A DNA stretch of 64,000 nt. It comes from Necropsobacter rosorum (GTDB taxonomy: Bacteria; Pseudomonadota; Gammaproteobacteria; Enterobacterales; Pasteurellaceae). The translations under genes were made by a program, and so were the position numbers. Below, one piece after another: positions 45,256-56,531 of this stretch; positions within the stretch are counted from its first letter, which is position 1, and every line of letters starts with the position of its first letter. The stretch covers positions 124,001 through 188,000 of the forward strand of contig CCMQ01000006.1 of assembly GCA_000751835.1 (NCBI GenBank). The letters run 5' to 3'. Under the pieces are notes generated by a model that did no database searches, was not told where the DNA came from, and saw only the letters and a program-made list of their open reading frames with translations.

Positions 45256-45785
45256 TTGGATGATCCTCTATTTAGTCATCAATAATATTAAAAATTAAAG
45301 TTCCATCTAAATTTAGCTGAAACCTAAACACGATTTAGTGTTATTTCGATCTTAAACCCTTTTTATAAAAAAACAAACTTTTTTTATAAGAAATAAACTT
45401 TTTTCAGTTTATCCGGTCTAAGGCCTGTATCAATCTAGAGCGGAAAAACCGTCTCTATTCTGCTTTTGATTAATCGGTTCTTCTTATTCATTATTAGAGG
45501 AACCGTTCAAAAGTGAGTACATTATCATCCCGAAAAAACATAAAATCAAACCTTTTTTCCTCTTTTAGCTCAAAAAACGAACAATCAAACCGTAAAATAG
45601 TTTATTTTTTGAACTTTTCCTCAATTCCTCATTAACTTCATACGAAGTATTTTATGCTATCGGATAACCGCTTTACATGCGGCTCACCGGCAGAAAATTT
45701 TTCTAACTTAACCGCTTATCTATGCTAAAATCTCAGCGTTTTGCCAATACCCGACTTTCCGCTTTATTATAGAAAGAGTAATAAA
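45256..45785. other. Divergent ompA/ydiJ intergenic region
   Basis: About 530 bases, very AT-rich. On the ompA side are runs of A/T (45361-45410) that may be a strong promoter with UP-like tracts; candidates -35 TTGTTT and -10 TAAGAT could not be confirmed. A leader dyad CTAAA-CACGA-TTTAG lies near 45324-45338. A 10-pair hairpin CGGTTCTTCT / AGAGGAACCG lies at 45475-45505. Nothing coding was recognised. The ydiJ start lacks a strong ribosome site (AGAAAGAGTAATAAA). Confidence 0.5.
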
Positions 45786-48700
45786 ATGCTACCTCGTTTA
45801 AAAGACATTCCTCAATTGGATCCGCTGGTTTCCGATTATCTGCAGAATTTAACCGACCAACATTTTGAAGGCGATATCGCATCCAATTATGCCGACCGTC
45901 TCAGTCTGGCGACAGATAACAGCGTATATCAGCAACTGCCGCAAGCCATCCTGTTTCCGAAAAGCACGGCGGATGTGGTGCGCCTCACCAAACTGGCGCA
46001 GCAGGATAAATACCGCTCGTTGACTTTCACGCCGCGCGGCGGCGGTACAGGCACCAACGGACAGGCGATTAATCATAATATTATCGTCGATCTTTCCCGC
46101 CATATGACGCGCATTCTGGAACTGGATGTCGAACGGCGTCGGGTAAAAGTACAGGCCGGTGTAGTCAAAGATCAGCTTAATCGTTTTTTAAAACCTTACG
46201 GTCTGTTCTTTGCGCCGGAACTGTCCACCAGCAACCGCGCAACCTTAGGCGGAATGATTAATACCGACGCCTCCGGACAAGGCTCGTTAAAATACGGTAA
46301 AACCTCCGATCATGTGCTGGGCTTACGCTGCGTGCTGATCAACGGCGAAATCTTGGACACAAGTGCGGTCGAAAGCGACGGATTTTTAGACCATTTGGCT
46401 CAGCAGCCGCTTTCCGCATTAAGCAAACAACTGCATCGGGAAATATTCCAGCGCTGTAAAGCAAAACGGCAAACCATCATCCATGATTTGCCGCAGCTCA
46501 ATCGTTTTTTAACCGGCTATGATTTAAAAAACGTGTTTAATGATGACGAATCCGAATTCAACCTCAGCCGCATTCTGACCGGTTCGGAGGGCTCACTGGC
46601 ATTCGTCTGTGAAGCAACATTGGATCTGACCCCGATTCCGCAATGCCGCACCCTGATTAATATAAAATATAATTCATTCGACGCCGCACTGCGTAATGCG
46701 CCTTTTATGCTTAAAGCAGACGCGCTGTCGGTGGAAACCGTGGACAGCAACGTACTGAATCTGGCTAAGCAGGACATTATCTGGCATTCCGTCAGCGAAT
46801 TATTGACCGAAGACGAAAACCGGCCGATTCTCGGCTTAAATATTGTGGAATATGCTGGCAATCATAAACCTCTTATCGACAATCAAGTCGCCCAGCTATG
46901 CGCCCGTTTAGATGAGAAAATCGCCGCCGCGCAGGACGGCATTATCGGCTATCAGGTGTGTACCGATTTATCCTCCATCGAACGCATTTACGCCATGCGT
47001 AAAAAAGCGGTCGGCCTGCTGGGTAATACGCAAGGCGCCGCCAAACCGATTCCTTTTGTGGAAGACACCTGCGTACCGCCGCAACATTTGGCGGACTATA
47101 TCGCCGAATTTCGCGCCTTGCTGGACAGTCATCAGCTGCAATACGGCATGTTCGGCCATGTGGATGCCGGCGTGCTGCATGTGCGGCCGGCGCTGGATTT
47201 ATGTGATAAAGAGCAGGTGATGTTATTTAAAAACATCTCCGATCAAATCGCCGCCCTAACTCATAAATACGGCGGTTTAATCTGGGGCGAACACGGCAAA
47301 GGCATGCGTTCTCATTACGGTGAAACCTTCTTTACGCCGGAATTATGGCAAGAACTGCGTTACATTAAATTTCTGTTTGATCCCGACAACCGCCTAAATC
47401 CGGGCAAAATCTGTACTCCGCTGAATCACCAAGCATCGCTCTACTCGATCCTTTCGCCGATGCGCGCCGATCAGGATCGCCAGATTCCGATTCAAATACG
47501 AGAAGCCTTTCCCGGCGCAATGAATTGCAACGGCAACGGATTATGCTTTAACTTTGATGAACACAGCATTATGTGTCCGTCCATGAAAGTCAGTAAAAAC
47601 CGGGTTTATTCACCGAAAGGACGGGCTGCTATGGTGCGCGAATGGCTGCGCCTGATGGCAAAGGAAAATGTACAGCCGGCGCAGTTGGACTTTCGTCACC
47701 GCGAGGTAAAACTCACCGATCTGGTGCAACGGCTGCGCAACAGCCTGCGAAAACGCCGCGGCGAATACGATTTTTCTCACGAAGTCAAAGCCGCCATGGA
47801 TACTTGTCTGGCGTGCAAAGCCTGTGCCAGCCAATGCCCGATAAAAATTGATGTGCCGACCTTTCGGGCGCAATTCTTTTATCTTTATCACCGGCGTTAC
47901 CTGCGCCCGCTGAAAGACTATGTAGTCTCCAATGTGGAATTCGCCGCCCCGTGGATGTCGAAAGCGCCGAAATTCTTCAACTTTTTTACCGCGGCCAAAG
48001 CAAGCCGACCGCTGGCGGAAAAGCTGCTGGGCATGACGGATTTACCCTTGCTCAGCACCCCGACATTACAGCAGCAACTGGTGGAAATCGGTTATCAGGG
48101 CTATTCGCTGGAACAGCTTGAAAGCCTAAGTGCGGTGCAAAAACAGGATGTTTTGCTGATTGTGCAGGATCCGTTCACCTCATTTTACGATGCCAAAGTG
48201 GTGGCCGATTTTATCGAACTCAGCCGGCACTTAGGTTATAAACCGATTCTGCTGCCCTTTAAACCGAACGGCAAAGCGCAACATATTAAAGGCTTTCTGG
48301 CGCGTTTTGCCAAAACGGCCAAAAATCAGGCGGAGTTTTTAAATCGCATGGCGCAAACCGGCCTGCCGCTGGTGGGCGTTGATCCTGCCATCGTGCTTTC
48401 CTACCGTGACGAATATCAGGAAGTGCTCGGCAATGCGCGCGGGGATTTTCAGGTGATAACCGCGCACGAATGGCTGAACAGCCAACTGCACAGTGAAAAA
48501 TTACAACGTGCGGTCAAAAACTGCACGAAAAATGACCGCACTTTATCGTCGCCGTGGTATTTATTTCCGCATTGCACCGAAACGACCGCAATGCCGAACA
48601 GCCCGAAAGAATGGCAGCGGATTTTTTCTGCCTTCGGTCAACAGCTGCAAACCGAAACCGTCGGCTGCTGCGGTATGGCCGGCACCTTCGGGCATGAAAC

Positions 48701-48881
48701 CCAGCACCTTGAAATGTCAAAGACGATTTATGCGGTGTCATGGGCGAAAAAACTGGCGGACAAAGACCCCGAGCGTTGTCTGGTCACCGGGTATTCCTGC
48801 CGCAGTCAGGTTAAACGCATGCAGCACTGGCAACCTAAACACCCGCTGCAAGCGCTATTGGGGATCGTAAAACAGGCATGA
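45786..48881 (+). CDS. ydiJ: FAD/Fe-S dehydrogenase YdiJ (D-2-hydroxyglutarate dehydrogenase-type)
   Basis: A 1031-residue fusion of a GlcD-like FAD domain and a GlpC-like Fe-S domain. The FAD-binding PCMH core TFTPRGGGTGTNGQ is near 79-92 and ELSTSNRATLGGMINTDASG follows. C-terminal FAD domain block is NPGKICTP. Fe-S motifs are CNGNGLCFNFD...MCPSMK and CLACKACASQCP. The end has CCGMAGTFGHE, a CCG domain. E. coli YdiJ (1018 residues) is its close relative. Start ATG 45786 aligns with E. coli; an upstream in-frame start at 45741 adds 15 unlikely residues. It overlaps menI by 4 bases. Confidence 0.93.
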   Translation: MLPRLKDIPQLDPLVSDYLQNLTDQHFEGDIASNYADRLSLATDNSVYQQLPQAILFPKSTADVVRLTKLAQQDKYRSLTFTPRGGGTGTNGQAINHNIIVDLSRHMTRILELDVERRRVKVQAGVVKDQLNRFLKPYGLFFAPELSTSNRATLGGMINTDASGQGSLKYGKTSDHVLGLRCVLINGEILDTSAVESDGFLDHLAQQPLSALSKQLHREIFQRCKAKRQTIIHDLPQLNRFLTGYDLKNVFNDDESEFNLSRILTGSEGSLAFVCEATLDLTPIPQCRTLINIKYNSFDAALRNAPFMLKADALSVETVDSNVLNLAKQDIIWHSVSELLTEDENRPILGLNIVEYAGNHKPLIDNQVAQLCARLDEKIAAAQDGIIGYQVCTDLSSIERIYAMRKKAVGLLGNTQGAAKPIPFVEDTCVPPQHLADYIAEFRALLDSHQLQYGMFGHVDAGVLHVRPALDLCDKEQVMLFKNISDQIAALTHKYGGLIWGEHGKGMRSHYGETFFTPELWQELRYIKFLFDPDNRLNPGKICTPLNHQASLYSILSPMRADQDRQIPIQIREAFPGAMNCNGNGLCFNFDEHSIMCPSMKVSKNRVYSPKGRAAMVREWLRLMAKENVQPAQLDFRHREVKLTDLVQRLRNSLRKRRGEYDFSHEVKAAMDTCLACKACASQCPIKIDVPTFRAQFFYLYHRRYLRPLKDYVVSNVEFAAPWMSKAPKFFNFFTAAKASRPLAEKLLGMTDLPLLSTPTLQQQLVEIGYQGYSLEQLESLSAVQKQDVLLIVQDPFTSFYDAKVVADFIELSRHLGYKPILLPFKPNGKAQHIKGFLARFAKTAKNQAEFLNRMAQTGLPLVGVDPAIVLSYRDEYQEVLGNARGDFQVITAHEWLNSQLHSEKLQRAVKNCTKNDRTLSSPWYLFPHCTETTAMPNSPKEWQRIFSAFGQQLQTETVGCCGMAGTFGHETQHLEMSKTIYAVSWAKKLADKDPERCLVTGYSCRSQVKRMQHWQPKHPLQALLGIVKQA

Positions 48882-49297
48882 AAATCTGGAAAAAATCATT
48901 AACATTACAACAGCTTAATCAAATGAATGCGCATTGTGCGGTGGCTCATCTCGGCATCACGTTCAGTGCGCAAGGCGATAACTGGCTGGAAGCCACCATG
49001 CCGGTGGACCAACGCACCACTCAACCGATGGGCTTGCTGCACGGCGGCATTTCCGCCGCACTGGCCGAAACCGTGGCGTCAATGGCTGCGTTTTGCTGCG
49101 TTGATGATCCCTGCGCGATCGTCGGTCTGGAAATTAACGCCAGCCATTTACGCCCGGTCAGCAAAGGTTATGTCACCGCGCGCGCCACGCCGATTCGGCT
49201 GGGAAAATCCACTCAATGCTGGCAAATTGACATTAAAGATCAAACAGATAAACTATGCTGTAGTTCCCGTTTAACAGTTTCCGTGGTTAATCAATGA
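48878..49297 (+). CDS. menI: Hotdog-fold acyl-CoA thioesterase YdiI/MenI
   Basis: A 139-residue hotdog thioesterase. [20 protein letters not shown] is the active-site helix, with Glu as catalytic residue in the PaaI/YdiI subfamily. E. coli YdiI hydrolyses 1,4-dihydroxy-2-naphthoyl-CoA in menaquinone synthesis and lies next to ydiJ. It overlaps both neighbours (ATGA), forming ydiJ-menI-hemH. Confidence 0.88.
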   Translation: MKIWKKSLTLQQLNQMNAHCAVAHLGITFSAQGDNWLEATMPVDQRTTQPMGLLHGGISAALAETVASMAAFCCVDDPCAIVGLEINASHLRPVSKGYVTARATPIRLGKSTQCWQIDIKDQTDKLCCSSRLTVSVVNQ

Positions 49298-50259
49298 GTA
49301 AAAAAACCGGCATTATTCTTTCCAACCTGGGTACGCCCGACGCCCCGACACCACCTGCAATTGCGCAATATCTCCGACAATTTTTGACTGATCCGCGAGT
49401 GGTGGATCTGCCTCGCTGGCGCTGGCTGCCGTTATTAAAATGGGTTATCCTGCCGCGCCGCGCCGCGCGTATCGCCAAAACCTACCAAGCAATCTGGACG
49501 GAACAAGGCTCGCCGTTAGCGGTGATCAGCGAAAAACAAAAACATGCGTTGCAGCAAGCCTTAAACGCCCGGCAGATCGAAGCGGTGGTGGAAATCGGCA
49601 TGACTTACGGTAATCCGTCCATGGAAAGCGCGCTGCAAAAGCTGACCGATCAGCAGGTGGAAAAAATCATCGTGCTGCCGCTGTATCCGCAATACAGTAG
49701 CACGACCACCGCTGCTGTGTTCGATGCTTTTGCTGCGGCAATGAAAAAACAGCGGCGCGTGGTGCCCTTTGAGTTTATCCATTCTTATCATCTGAATGAA
49801 CATTATATTCACGCTCTGCTTCAGTCGATTAAAGTGCGGTTCAAATCCGATGAGTTTTTGCTGTTTTCCTTTCACGGAATTCCGCTGCGCTATGAACATC
49901 AGGGCGACAATTACCGCGAATATTGCAAACAAACGGTGCTGGAAATTGTTGATCGCCTAGGGCTGACGGAAAACCAGTGGGGCTTGTCTTTTCAATCCCG
50001 TTTCGGTCGGGAGGAATGGCTGCAACCTTATACGGACCAGCTATTAACCCATATCGCCGCCCGACAGGGAGTACAGAAAATCGCGGTGATTTGCCCGGGA
50101 TTTGCCAGCGATTGTCTGGAAACGCTGGAAGAAATCGATGGGGAAAACCGCGCCTTGTTCTTGCGCAGCGGCGGCACGTCGTTTCAATATATTCCGGCCT
50201 TAAACGCCGCGCCCGCGCATATAAACATGATGCTGGAATTGATCTGCGCCCGTCTGTAA
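49294..50259 (+). CDS. hemH: Ferrochelatase
   Basis: A 321-residue class I ferrochelatase that inserts Fe(II) into protoporphyrin [15 protein letters not shown] is the N-terminal signature, [11 protein letters not shown] carries the active-site histidine, and [15 protein letters not shown] carries the catalytic glutamate. It ends the ydiJ operon and has the expected length (E. coli 320). Confidence 0.96.
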   Translation: MSKKTGIILSNLGTPDAPTPPAIAQYLRQFLTDPRVVDLPRWRWLPLLKWVILPRRAARIAKTYQAIWTEQGSPLAVISEKQKHALQQALNARQIEAVVEIGMTYGNPSMESALQKLTDQQVEKIIVLPLYPQYSSTTTAAVFDAFAAAMKKQRRVVPFEFIHSYHLNEHYIHALLQSIKVRFKSDEFLLFSFHGIPLRYEHQGDNYREYCKQTVLEIVDRLGLTENQWGLSFQSRFGREEWLQPYTDQLLTHIAARQGVQKIAVICPGFASDCLETLEEIDGENRALFLRSGGTSFQYIPALNAAPAHINMMLELICARL

Positions 50260-50290
50260 ACGCCCGGCCGACAATATCGCCGCACAGCAA

Positions 50291-50313
50291 AAAGGGCGCC
50301 CCATGCGCCCTTT
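50291..50313. terminator. Bidirectional terminator between hemH and selD
   Basis: AAAGGGCGC (50291-50299) and GCGCCCTTT (50305-50313), loop CCCAT. T tails exist on both strands. A second hairpin AAACGGCA / TGCCGTTT lies at 50332-50356. Confidence 0.8.
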
Positions 50314-50363
50314 ATCCTTCAAATATCCTTCAAACGGCAAATGCCATCTGCCGTTTACAGCAC

Positions 50364-51467
50364 TTAGCCGAGCACCTGAATCAGCACCGCATCGTCCTGC
50401 GGTTCAATCAGTTCGCCGACTTCAAATAACTCAATATTCTGCTGACCGGCGACGGCGAAAACGTCCTCTTCCGCCTCCGGTTTTACCGCAATCAGCAACC
50501 CGCCGGAGGTCTGCGGATCACACAAAATCGCTTTCTGTAGCTCCGTCATCGGGCCGATTTTATGCCCGTAGCTGTCGAAATTACGGCTGGTGCCGCCCGG
50601 TATGCAACCTTTTTCAATATAGCGCGGCACACCGTCCAGTGTTTTGATTTTATCGAAATACACCTTCGCATTTAAATGGGAACCTTCGCAGATTTCGGAC
50701 AAATGCCCCAACAGGCCGAACCCGGTGACATCGGTCATCGCCGTCACGCCTTCAATCTCGGCGAACTGACTGCCGATACTGTTCATGCGGCACATCACTT
50801 CAGTGGCTAATCCCGCATGTTCCGATTTGAGTTTTCCTTTTTTCTCCGCCGTAGTCAGCACGCCGATCCCCAACGGTTTGGTCAGATACAATTTACAACC
50901 GGCTTGTGCGGAAGCGTTCTTTTTGACTTTTTGCGTGTCGATAATGCCAGTTACCGCCAGCCCGAAAATCGGCTCCGGTGCGTCAATAGAATGACCGCCG
51001 GCCAGCGAAATCCCCGCCTGCTGACAGGCAAAACGACCGCCCTCCACAATCCGGCGGGCAACGGACGGCGGCAATAATTTAATCGGAAAACCGAGAATAG
51101 CAATGGCCATAATCGGCTTGCCGCCCATCGCAAAAATATCGCTGATCGCATTCGTTGCGGCAATGCGGCCGAAATCGAACGGATCATCAACAATCGGCAT
51201 AAAGAAATCGGTGGTGCTGATAATCCCGATGTTATTGCCGATGTCATAAACCGCGGCATCATCTTTGGTTTCGTTGCCGACCAGCAGATGAGGGTCAAGC
51301 CGTTTTTCCATGGTGGAATGCAATATGGTTTCCAGAACTTTCGGCGAAATTTTACAGCCGCAGCCCGCACCATGGCTGTATTGTGTCAGCCGAACCGTAT
51401 GCGCAACGGTTTCCTCCAGTTCACTTTGAACTTCATTAAGATGTTGTGGTGAATGTTGTGCTTCCAT
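50364..51467 (-). CDS. selD: Selenide, water dikinase SelD (Cys form)
   Basis: SelD makes selenophosphate from selenide and ATP, the donor for selenocysteine synthesis. The 367-residue protein has the active-site loop HGAGCGCKI, with Cys36 where some organisms including Haemophilus influenzae use selenocysteine, followed by K39. [15 protein letters not shown] and [16 protein letters not shown] are ATP-site blocks. Start ATG 51467 ([10 protein letters not shown]) is preceded by CGGGAGAAAAAAT. It supports the Sec codon of fdnG; selA and selB are not in the window. Confidence 0.95.
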   Translation of the reverse strand: MEAQHSPQHLNEVQSELEETVAHTVRLTQYSHGAGCGCKISPKVLETILHSTMEKRLDPHLLVGNETKDDAAVYDIGNNIGIISTTDFFMPIVDDPFDFGRIAATNAISDIFAMGGKPIMAIAILGFPIKLLPPSVARRIVEGGRFACQQAGISLAGGHSIDAPEPIFGLAVTGIIDTQKVKKNASAQAGCKLYLTKPLGIGVLTTAEKKGKLKSEHAGLATEVMCRMNSIGSQFAEIEGVTAMTDVTGFGLLGHLSEICEGSHLNAKVYFDKIKTLDGVPRYIEKGCIPGGTSRNFDSYGHKIGPMTELQKAILCDPQTSGGLLIAVKPEAEEDVFAVAGQQNIELFEVGELIEPQDDAVLIQVLG

Positions 51468-51653
51468 ATTTTTTCTCCCGCGAGTAATAAAATGACAAGT
51501 GGTTTTTGCATTATACGCTTTTAGATATAAAGTGCGGTTAATTTCGATAAAATTTTTCAGCGCCGCTTCACGCCATCTTCGACCGTCGCTTAATAAATTT
51601 TTCTTTTCTCTTCCGATTAATGGGTTAGAATACTCCGAAACAGCACTTACTGA

Positions 51654-52658
51654 ATGGCAATGAATAAACGTAAACGCCCGACCCTGCAACATATCGCCGA
51701 TCATCTCGGCATTACCAAAATGACGATCAGCCGTTATTTGCGTAATCCCGCTTCCGTCGCACCGGATACCCGACAAAAAATCGCCGCGGCAATAGAACAG
51801 TTCGGTTATATTCCGAACCGGGCGCCGGATATTTTATCCAATGCGAAAAGCCGTGCCATCGGTGTACTGCTGCCCTCGCTGACCAATCAGGTTTTTGCCG
51901 ATGTTCTGAAAGGCATCGAACTGATTACCGATAATGCCGGTTATCAAACCATGCTGGCGCACTACGGTTACAGTGAGCAAAAAGAGGAACAACGCATAGA
52001 AAGTCTGCTGTCCTACAATGTGGACGGACTGATTTTAGCGGAAAATCAGCACAGTAAACGCACGTTGAAAATGCTGGAAGTAGCCAATATTCCGGTGATT
52101 GAAATTATGGACTGCAGCGCCGTGGGGATCCGCCAGAGCATCGGTTTTGATAATATTGCCGCGGCGCACTCCATGGTGGAAACGATGATTAAACGCGGGC
52201 ATAAACACGTTGTTTATTTTACCGCCCGTATGGATAAACGGACGAAACTCAAAATGCAAGGCTATGAACAGGCCATGCGCAAATACGGTTTGCAACCGCA
52301 CAGCCTGATCACCGAACAACCCTCGTCGTTTACCTTGGGGGCTACGCTGTTACGCCAGACGCTGCATCAATATCCCGCAACCGACGGCATATTCTGCACC
52401 AACGACGATTTGGCCATCGGTGCGTTATTTGAGTGTCAGCGGTTAGGGATAAAAATACCGCAGCAAATCGCCATCGCCGGCTTTCATGGGCATGATGTGG
52501 GGCAATCCATGACACCGCAGTTAGCCACCGTCATCACGCCGCGGCTTGAAATCGGCAAAACCGCAGCGCAAGAGCTGCTAAACCGCCTCAATGGTATTCC
52601 GCAGCAAAGCAGTATGATCAATTTAGGCTATCAGATACATTTGGGCGACAGCATTTAG
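51654..52658 (+). CDS. gntR: LacI-family gluconate repressor GntR
   Basis: A 334-residue LacI-family regulator. Helix-turn-helix [23 protein letters not shown] is near the N-terminus; the hinge [26 protein letters not shown] is almost the same as in E. coli GntR. The effector domain includes [18 protein letters not shown] and AGFHGHD. It would control gluconate uptake and use, but no gluconate gene adjoins. The start could be ATG 51654 or ATG 51660; neither has a clear ribosome site. Confidence 0.9.
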   Translation: MAMNKRKRPTLQHIADHLGITKMTISRYLRNPASVAPDTRQKIAAAIEQFGYIPNRAPDILSNAKSRAIGVLLPSLTNQVFADVLKGIELITDNAGYQTMLAHYGYSEQKEEQRIESLLSYNVDGLILAENQHSKRTLKMLEVANIPVIEIMDCSAVGIRQSIGFDNIAAAHSMVETMIKRGHKHVVYFTARMDKRTKLKMQGYEQAMRKYGLQPHSLITEQPSSFTLGATLLRQTLHQYPATDGIFCTNDDLAIGALFECQRLGIKIPQQIAIAGFHGHDVGQSMTPQLATVITPRLEIGKTAAQELLNRLNGIPQQSSMINLGYQIHLGDSI

Positions 52659-52663
52659 CGCAT

Positions 52664-52690
52664 AAAAAAGGGCGACAATCAGTCGCCCTT
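52664..52690. terminator. Bidirectional terminator between gntR and nhaA
   Basis: AAGGGCGAC (52668-52676) and GTCGCCCTT (52682-52690), loop AATCA. Six A residues before it give the U tail for nhaA transcripts. Confidence 0.85.
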
Positions 52691-52696
52691 CATTGT

Positions 52697-53884
52697 TTAA
52701 CGGCTTTCCGGCTCCGGTATTTTCGGCTGCGTAAAACAGCGCAGTAAAAGATAACCGATGATCGCCGCCGCACCGGAACCCAGCAGAATACCCAGACGGG
52801 CGAAGGTATTTAATTCGCTGTTGCTGCTGCCGAAGGCAAGACCGGATAAAAACATCGACATGGTAAAACCGATTCCGCACAATACCGACACGGCAAAAAC
52901 CTGCTTAAAGTTGATGCCCTCGGATAAGCTGGCAATCCCCAATTTGACGCCGAAATAACTGAATAAAAACACGCCGATCGGTTTACCCAGCAATAAGCCC
53001 AAGCTCACGCCCAAGGTCAGCGGCGATGTCAGGGTTTCCCAGCCCATGCCCGATAAAGACACGCCCGCATTTGAAAAGGCAAATAACGGCAAAATAAAAA
53101 ACGAACACCACGGCGCCAGCGCATGTTCCATATCATGCAGCACTTTACGTCCGCGTTTGCCCTTCAACGGCACACAAAAGCCGATGATTACCCCAGCCAA
53201 TGTCGCATGTACGCCGGATTTTAACACCGAAACCCATAATACCAGCCCGACAATCGCATAGGCGCCCAGATTAGAGACTTTAAAACGGTTCAACAAAATC
53301 AGCCCGATAATAGCGATGGTCGCTAATATTAATGCGCGGGTACTCAAATCATGAGAGAAAAATAAAGCGATCACCACGATAGCGCCCAAATCATCAATAA
53401 TCGCTAACGCCAGCAAAAAGATCTTCAGCGCAAAAGGTACCCGGCTGCCTAACAGAGCCAGCACTCCCAGCGCAAAGGCAATATCCGTCGCCATGGGAAT
53501 CGCCCAGCCGTCCTGATAAGCAGGAAAATCCCGGTTAATCAACCAGTAAACCAGCGCGGGAACCACCATACCGCCCAATGCGCCGATAGCCGGGAAAATC
53601 GCTTTCTGATAGCTGGAAATCGCACCGACCAATAATTCGCGTTTCACTTCCAGCCCGACCAGAATAAAAAACACCGCCATAAACCCGTCGTTCACCCACA
53701 TTAAAAGCGGTTTGTTGATTTCGACGATCGAACCGAATTGCACCACCACCGGTGCATCAAGAAAATCAAAATAGAAGTGACTTAACGGAGTATTTGCCAA
53801 CAAAATGGCAAATACGGCGAAAAACAGCAGCATGATACCGCTGGACGACTCGAGTTTCATAAAATACTTAATATATTGAACCAT
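52697..53884 (-). CDS. nhaA: Na+/H+ antiporter NhaA
   Basis: A 395-residue antiporter with twelve helices, exchanging Na+ or Li+ for protons. The ion-binding aspartates are in [16 protein letters not shown], and the assembly-helix Asp in [16 protein letters not shown] is present. GGAGAGTAA precedes ATG 53884. Regulator nhaR is not seen. Confidence 0.95.
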   Translation of the reverse strand: MVQYIKYFMKLESSSGIMLLFFAVFAILLANTPLSHFYFDFLDAPVVVQFGSIVEINKPLLMWVNDGFMAVFFILVGLEVKRELLVGAISSYQKAIFPAIGALGGMVVPALVYWLINRDFPAYQDGWAIPMATDIAFALGVLALLGSRVPFALKIFLLALAIIDDLGAIVVIALFFSHDLSTRALILATIAIIGLILLNRFKVSNLGAYAIVGLVLWVSVLKSGVHATLAGVIIGFCVPLKGKRGRKVLHDMEHALAPWCSFFILPLFAFSNAGVSLSGMGWETLTSPLTLGVSLGLLLGKPIGVFLFSYFGVKLGIASLSEGINFKQVFAVSVLCGIGFTMSMFLSGLAFGSSNSELNTFARLGILLGSGAAAIIGYLLLRCFTQPKIPEPESR

Positions 53885-53980
53885 TTACTCTCCTAATAAA
53901 AATAATAAAAAACATATATTCTTTTAACATAAATATTAAATTTCGGTCAACAAAAATCCGGTTTATTCATTGTTAAATTA

Positions 53981-54026
53981 AAAATAAAGTGCGGTCGGTT
54001 TTCTGTTAAAAATCCGACCGCACTTT
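53981..54026 (-). terminator. Uptake-signal dyad terminator of ilvH
   Basis: AAAGTGCGGTCGG (53986-53998) and CCGACCGCACTTT (54014-54026), thirteen perfect pairs and a 15-base loop. On the minus strand ATTTTTAATT follows, 20 bases after the ilvH stop. Confidence 0.78.
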
Positions 54027-54046
54027 TCAGCGCCTGATCAATCAGG

Positions 54047-54538
54047 TTACAAACAGTTCTTCTCACCACGCGACAGGCTGATTAAACCGGAACGCACAAT
54101 TTCAATAATCGGGCTTTCTTCTTTTACCGTCGCCACGAAAGCATCGAGCTTATCTTTAGTACCAACTAATTGAATGGTATAAGATTTCTGGCTCACATCG
54201 ACAATTTGCCCGCGGAAAATTTCCGTCAGACGTTTCAGCTCATCTCTTGAGGTTCCCTGCGCTTTGACTTTGACCAGCATAACTTCTCGCTCAACATGGT
54301 CGCAATCGCTCAGATTCATCACCTTGAACACATCCACCAATTTATGCAGCTGTTTTTCGATCTGCTCCAGCACCTGCTCATCGCCATAGGCTTCAATGGT
54401 CATGCGCGATAAGGTCGGGTCATCGGTCGGCGCCACGGTCAGGCTTTCGATATTAAACGCACGTTGGGAAAATAAGCCGACGACACGCGACAATGCGCCC
54501 GATTCGTTTTCCAATAAGACTGATAAAATTCTACGCAT
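54047..54538 (-). CDS. ilvH: Acetolactate synthase III small (regulatory) subunit
   Basis: A 163-residue regulatory subunit with an N-terminal ACT domain ([25 protein letters not shown]) that binds valine for feedback inhibition, and a C-terminal second domain. It overlaps ilvI by one base. Length equals E. coli IlvH. Confidence 0.95.
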   Translation of the reverse strand: MRRILSVLLENESGALSRVVGLFSQRAFNIESLTVAPTDDPTLSRMTIEAYGDEQVLEQIEKQLHKLVDVFKVMNLSDCDHVEREVMLVKVKAQGTSRDELKRLTEIFRGQIVDVSQKSYTIQLVGTKDKLDAFVATVKEESPIIEIVRSGLISLSRGEKNCL

Positions 54539-56256
54539 TATGCACTCTCCGGTTTAGTTAAAATCATCTCATTCATTGCGCCGCCGCGAATCTGCATCGG
54601 ATAAACATGCTCCGTTTCATCCACTCTCACATCCACAAAAACCAGCTTATCTTTCTGCGCAAACGCCTGCGCCAGCTTTTCTTCCAGTTCGTCCGGCGTA
54701 TCTATCTGAATACCGACATGCCCGTAGGCTTGCGTGAGTTTAACGAAATCCGGCAGCGAATCCATATAAGACTGCGAATGGCGCCCGGAATAGATCAAAT
54801 CCTGCCATTGTTTTACCATGCCGAGAAAACGGTTATTTAAGCTGATAATCACCACCGGAATCCCATATTGTTGTGCGGTGGAAAGCTCCTGAATATTCAT
54901 CTGAATACTGCCGTCGCCGGTGACACAAACGACGGTTTCCTGCGGATAAGCCAGTTTCACGCCGAGTGCGGCCGGTAAGCCGAATCCCATGGTGCCGAGA
55001 CCGCCGGAATTGATCCAACGGCGCGGCTGTGCAAAAGGATAATGCAGCGCAGTAAACATTTGATGCTGACCCACATCGGACGCCACATAGGCGCGTCCCT
55101 GAGTGAGGCGGTAAACGGTTTCGATCACTTGCTGCGGTTTAATCACCTGACTATGGCGATCAAACTTCAGACATTTTCTTGCCCGCCATTCTTCAATCTG
55201 TTTCCACCAATCGCTCAGATCCGCCTGCGATCTAACCAAATTTTCATCTTCCAGCAAGGCTAAAAATTCATCCAGCACACTGTCGGCGCTGCCGACAATC
55301 GGAATCGCCGCCGGCACATTTTTGGAAATCGAGGCCGGATCGATATCAATATGAATCACCTTGGCATGCGGGCAATATTTTGCCAGATTATTGGTGGTGC
55401 GATCATCAAAACGGACGCCGATGCCCAGAATCAAATCGCTGTGATGCATTGCGGTATTGGCCTCGAAAGTGCCGTGCATGCCCAACATTCCCAGAAACTG
55501 TTCATCGGTTCCCGGATAAGCGCCCAGCCCCATTAATGATGACGTAACCGGCAGATGCAACCGCTTGGCAAACTGTTTCAGCTGCTCATGGCAGTTGGCC
55601 GTAATCGCGCCGCCGCCAACAAACAGTACCGGTTTTTTTGCCACCAGCAAGGCTTTCAGCGCTTTTTTTATCTGGCCTTTATGCCCGTGTACCGTCGGAT
55701 TATAAGAGCGCAGTGCAATATCTTCCGGATAATGGTAAGGATATTTATGGTTCGGATTCACCACATCTTTCGGAATATCGATCACCACCGGGCCGGGCCG
55801 TCCGGTCGAGGCGATATAAAATGCCTTTTTAATGACGGCGGGAATATCCTCCGCACGTTTAACCAGAAAACTGTGTTTTACCACCGGACGTGAAATGCCC
55901 ACCATATCGCATTCCTGAAACGCGTCGCTGCCGATAAGATTCGACATTACCTGACCGGAAAAGATCACCAACGGCACGGAATCCATATAAGCGGTGGCAA
56001 TGCCGGTTATCGCATTGGTGGCGCCCGGCCCGGAAGTGACCAGCACGCAGCCGACCTCACCGGTGGCGCGGGCATAGCCGTCCGCCATATGTACCGCCGC
56101 CTGTTCATGACGCACCAGAATATGATCAATGCCCGCTAAGGTATGAATAGCGTCATAAATATCCAGCACCGCACCGCCGGGATAACCGAAAACATATTTA
56201 ACGCCCTGATCACGCAGGGACTGCACTACCATTTCTGCACCGGATAATTTTTTCAT
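54538..56256 (-). CDS. ilvI: Acetolactate synthase III catalytic subunit
   Basis: A 572-residue ThDP enzyme making acetolactate or acetohydroxybutyrate, the first joint step of valine, leucine and isoleucine synthesis. The catalytic Glu is in [20 protein letters not shown]-binding middle domain near 200-340, and the ThDP motif [17 protein letters not shown]...LNN. ATG 56256 (MKKLSG) is chosen because GAGAGG precedes it; a GTG two codons upstream overlaps this site. Confidence 0.95.
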   Translation of the reverse strand: MKKLSGAEMVVQSLRDQGVKYVFGYPGGAVLDIYDAIHTLAGIDHILVRHEQAAVHMADGYARATGEVGCVLVTSGPGATNAITGIATAYMDSVPLVIFSGQVMSNLIGSDAFQECDMVGISRPVVKHSFLVKRAEDIPAVIKKAFYIASTGRPGPVVIDIPKDVVNPNHKYPYHYPEDIALRSYNPTVHGHKGQIKKALKALLVAKKPVLFVGGGAITANCHEQLKQFAKRLHLPVTSSLMGLGAYPGTDEQFLGMLGMHGTFEANTAMHHSDLILGIGVRFDDRTTNNLAKYCPHAKVIHIDIDPASISKNVPAAIPIVGSADSVLDEFLALLEDENLVRSQADLSDWWKQIEEWRARKCLKFDRHSQVIKPQQVIETVYRLTQGRAYVASDVGQHQMFTALHYPFAQPRRWINSGGLGTMGFGLPAALGVKLAYPQETVVCVTGDGSIQMNIQELSTAQQYGIPVVIISLNNRFLGMVKQWQDLIYSGRHSQSYMDSLPDFVKLTQAYGHVGIQIDTPDELEEKLAQAFAQKDKLVFVDVRVDETEHVYPMQIRGGAMNEMILTKPESA

Positions 56257-56452
56257 TTTCACCTCTCAAATTCACCGCACTTTTCCTGCCGGCTGACTGT
56301 TTAATTTCTGTCGATATTTTTACCCGAATCAGAATGGCTTGTCTATCAAAATTTGCGCAGCGAACCCCATAAAATAACAAATTTTACAGAGTTAAATATT
56401 GTTTTTATGAAAAATAAAGAATTTTATAAATAAAAAATCACTTAAATACAAA

Positions 56453-56477
56453 AAAATGCGACTTTATGCCGCATTTT
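56453..56477 (-). terminator. Terminator of the NhaC-family gene
   Basis: On the minus strand AAAATGCG (56477-56470) pairs with CGCATTTT (56460-56453), followed by TTTG. It lies about 55 bases after the stop codon. Confidence 0.8.
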
Positions 56478-56531
56478 ATAAATTACACAAAATTAAATAT
56501 TTTTATTCGAAAGCGTGATAATGATCGCAAA

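Noticed and set aside
45475-45505. Intrinsic terminator in the ompA-ydiJ gap
   Set aside because: The 10-pair hairpin lacks a T run on either strand, so it was kept only as an unexplained hairpin.
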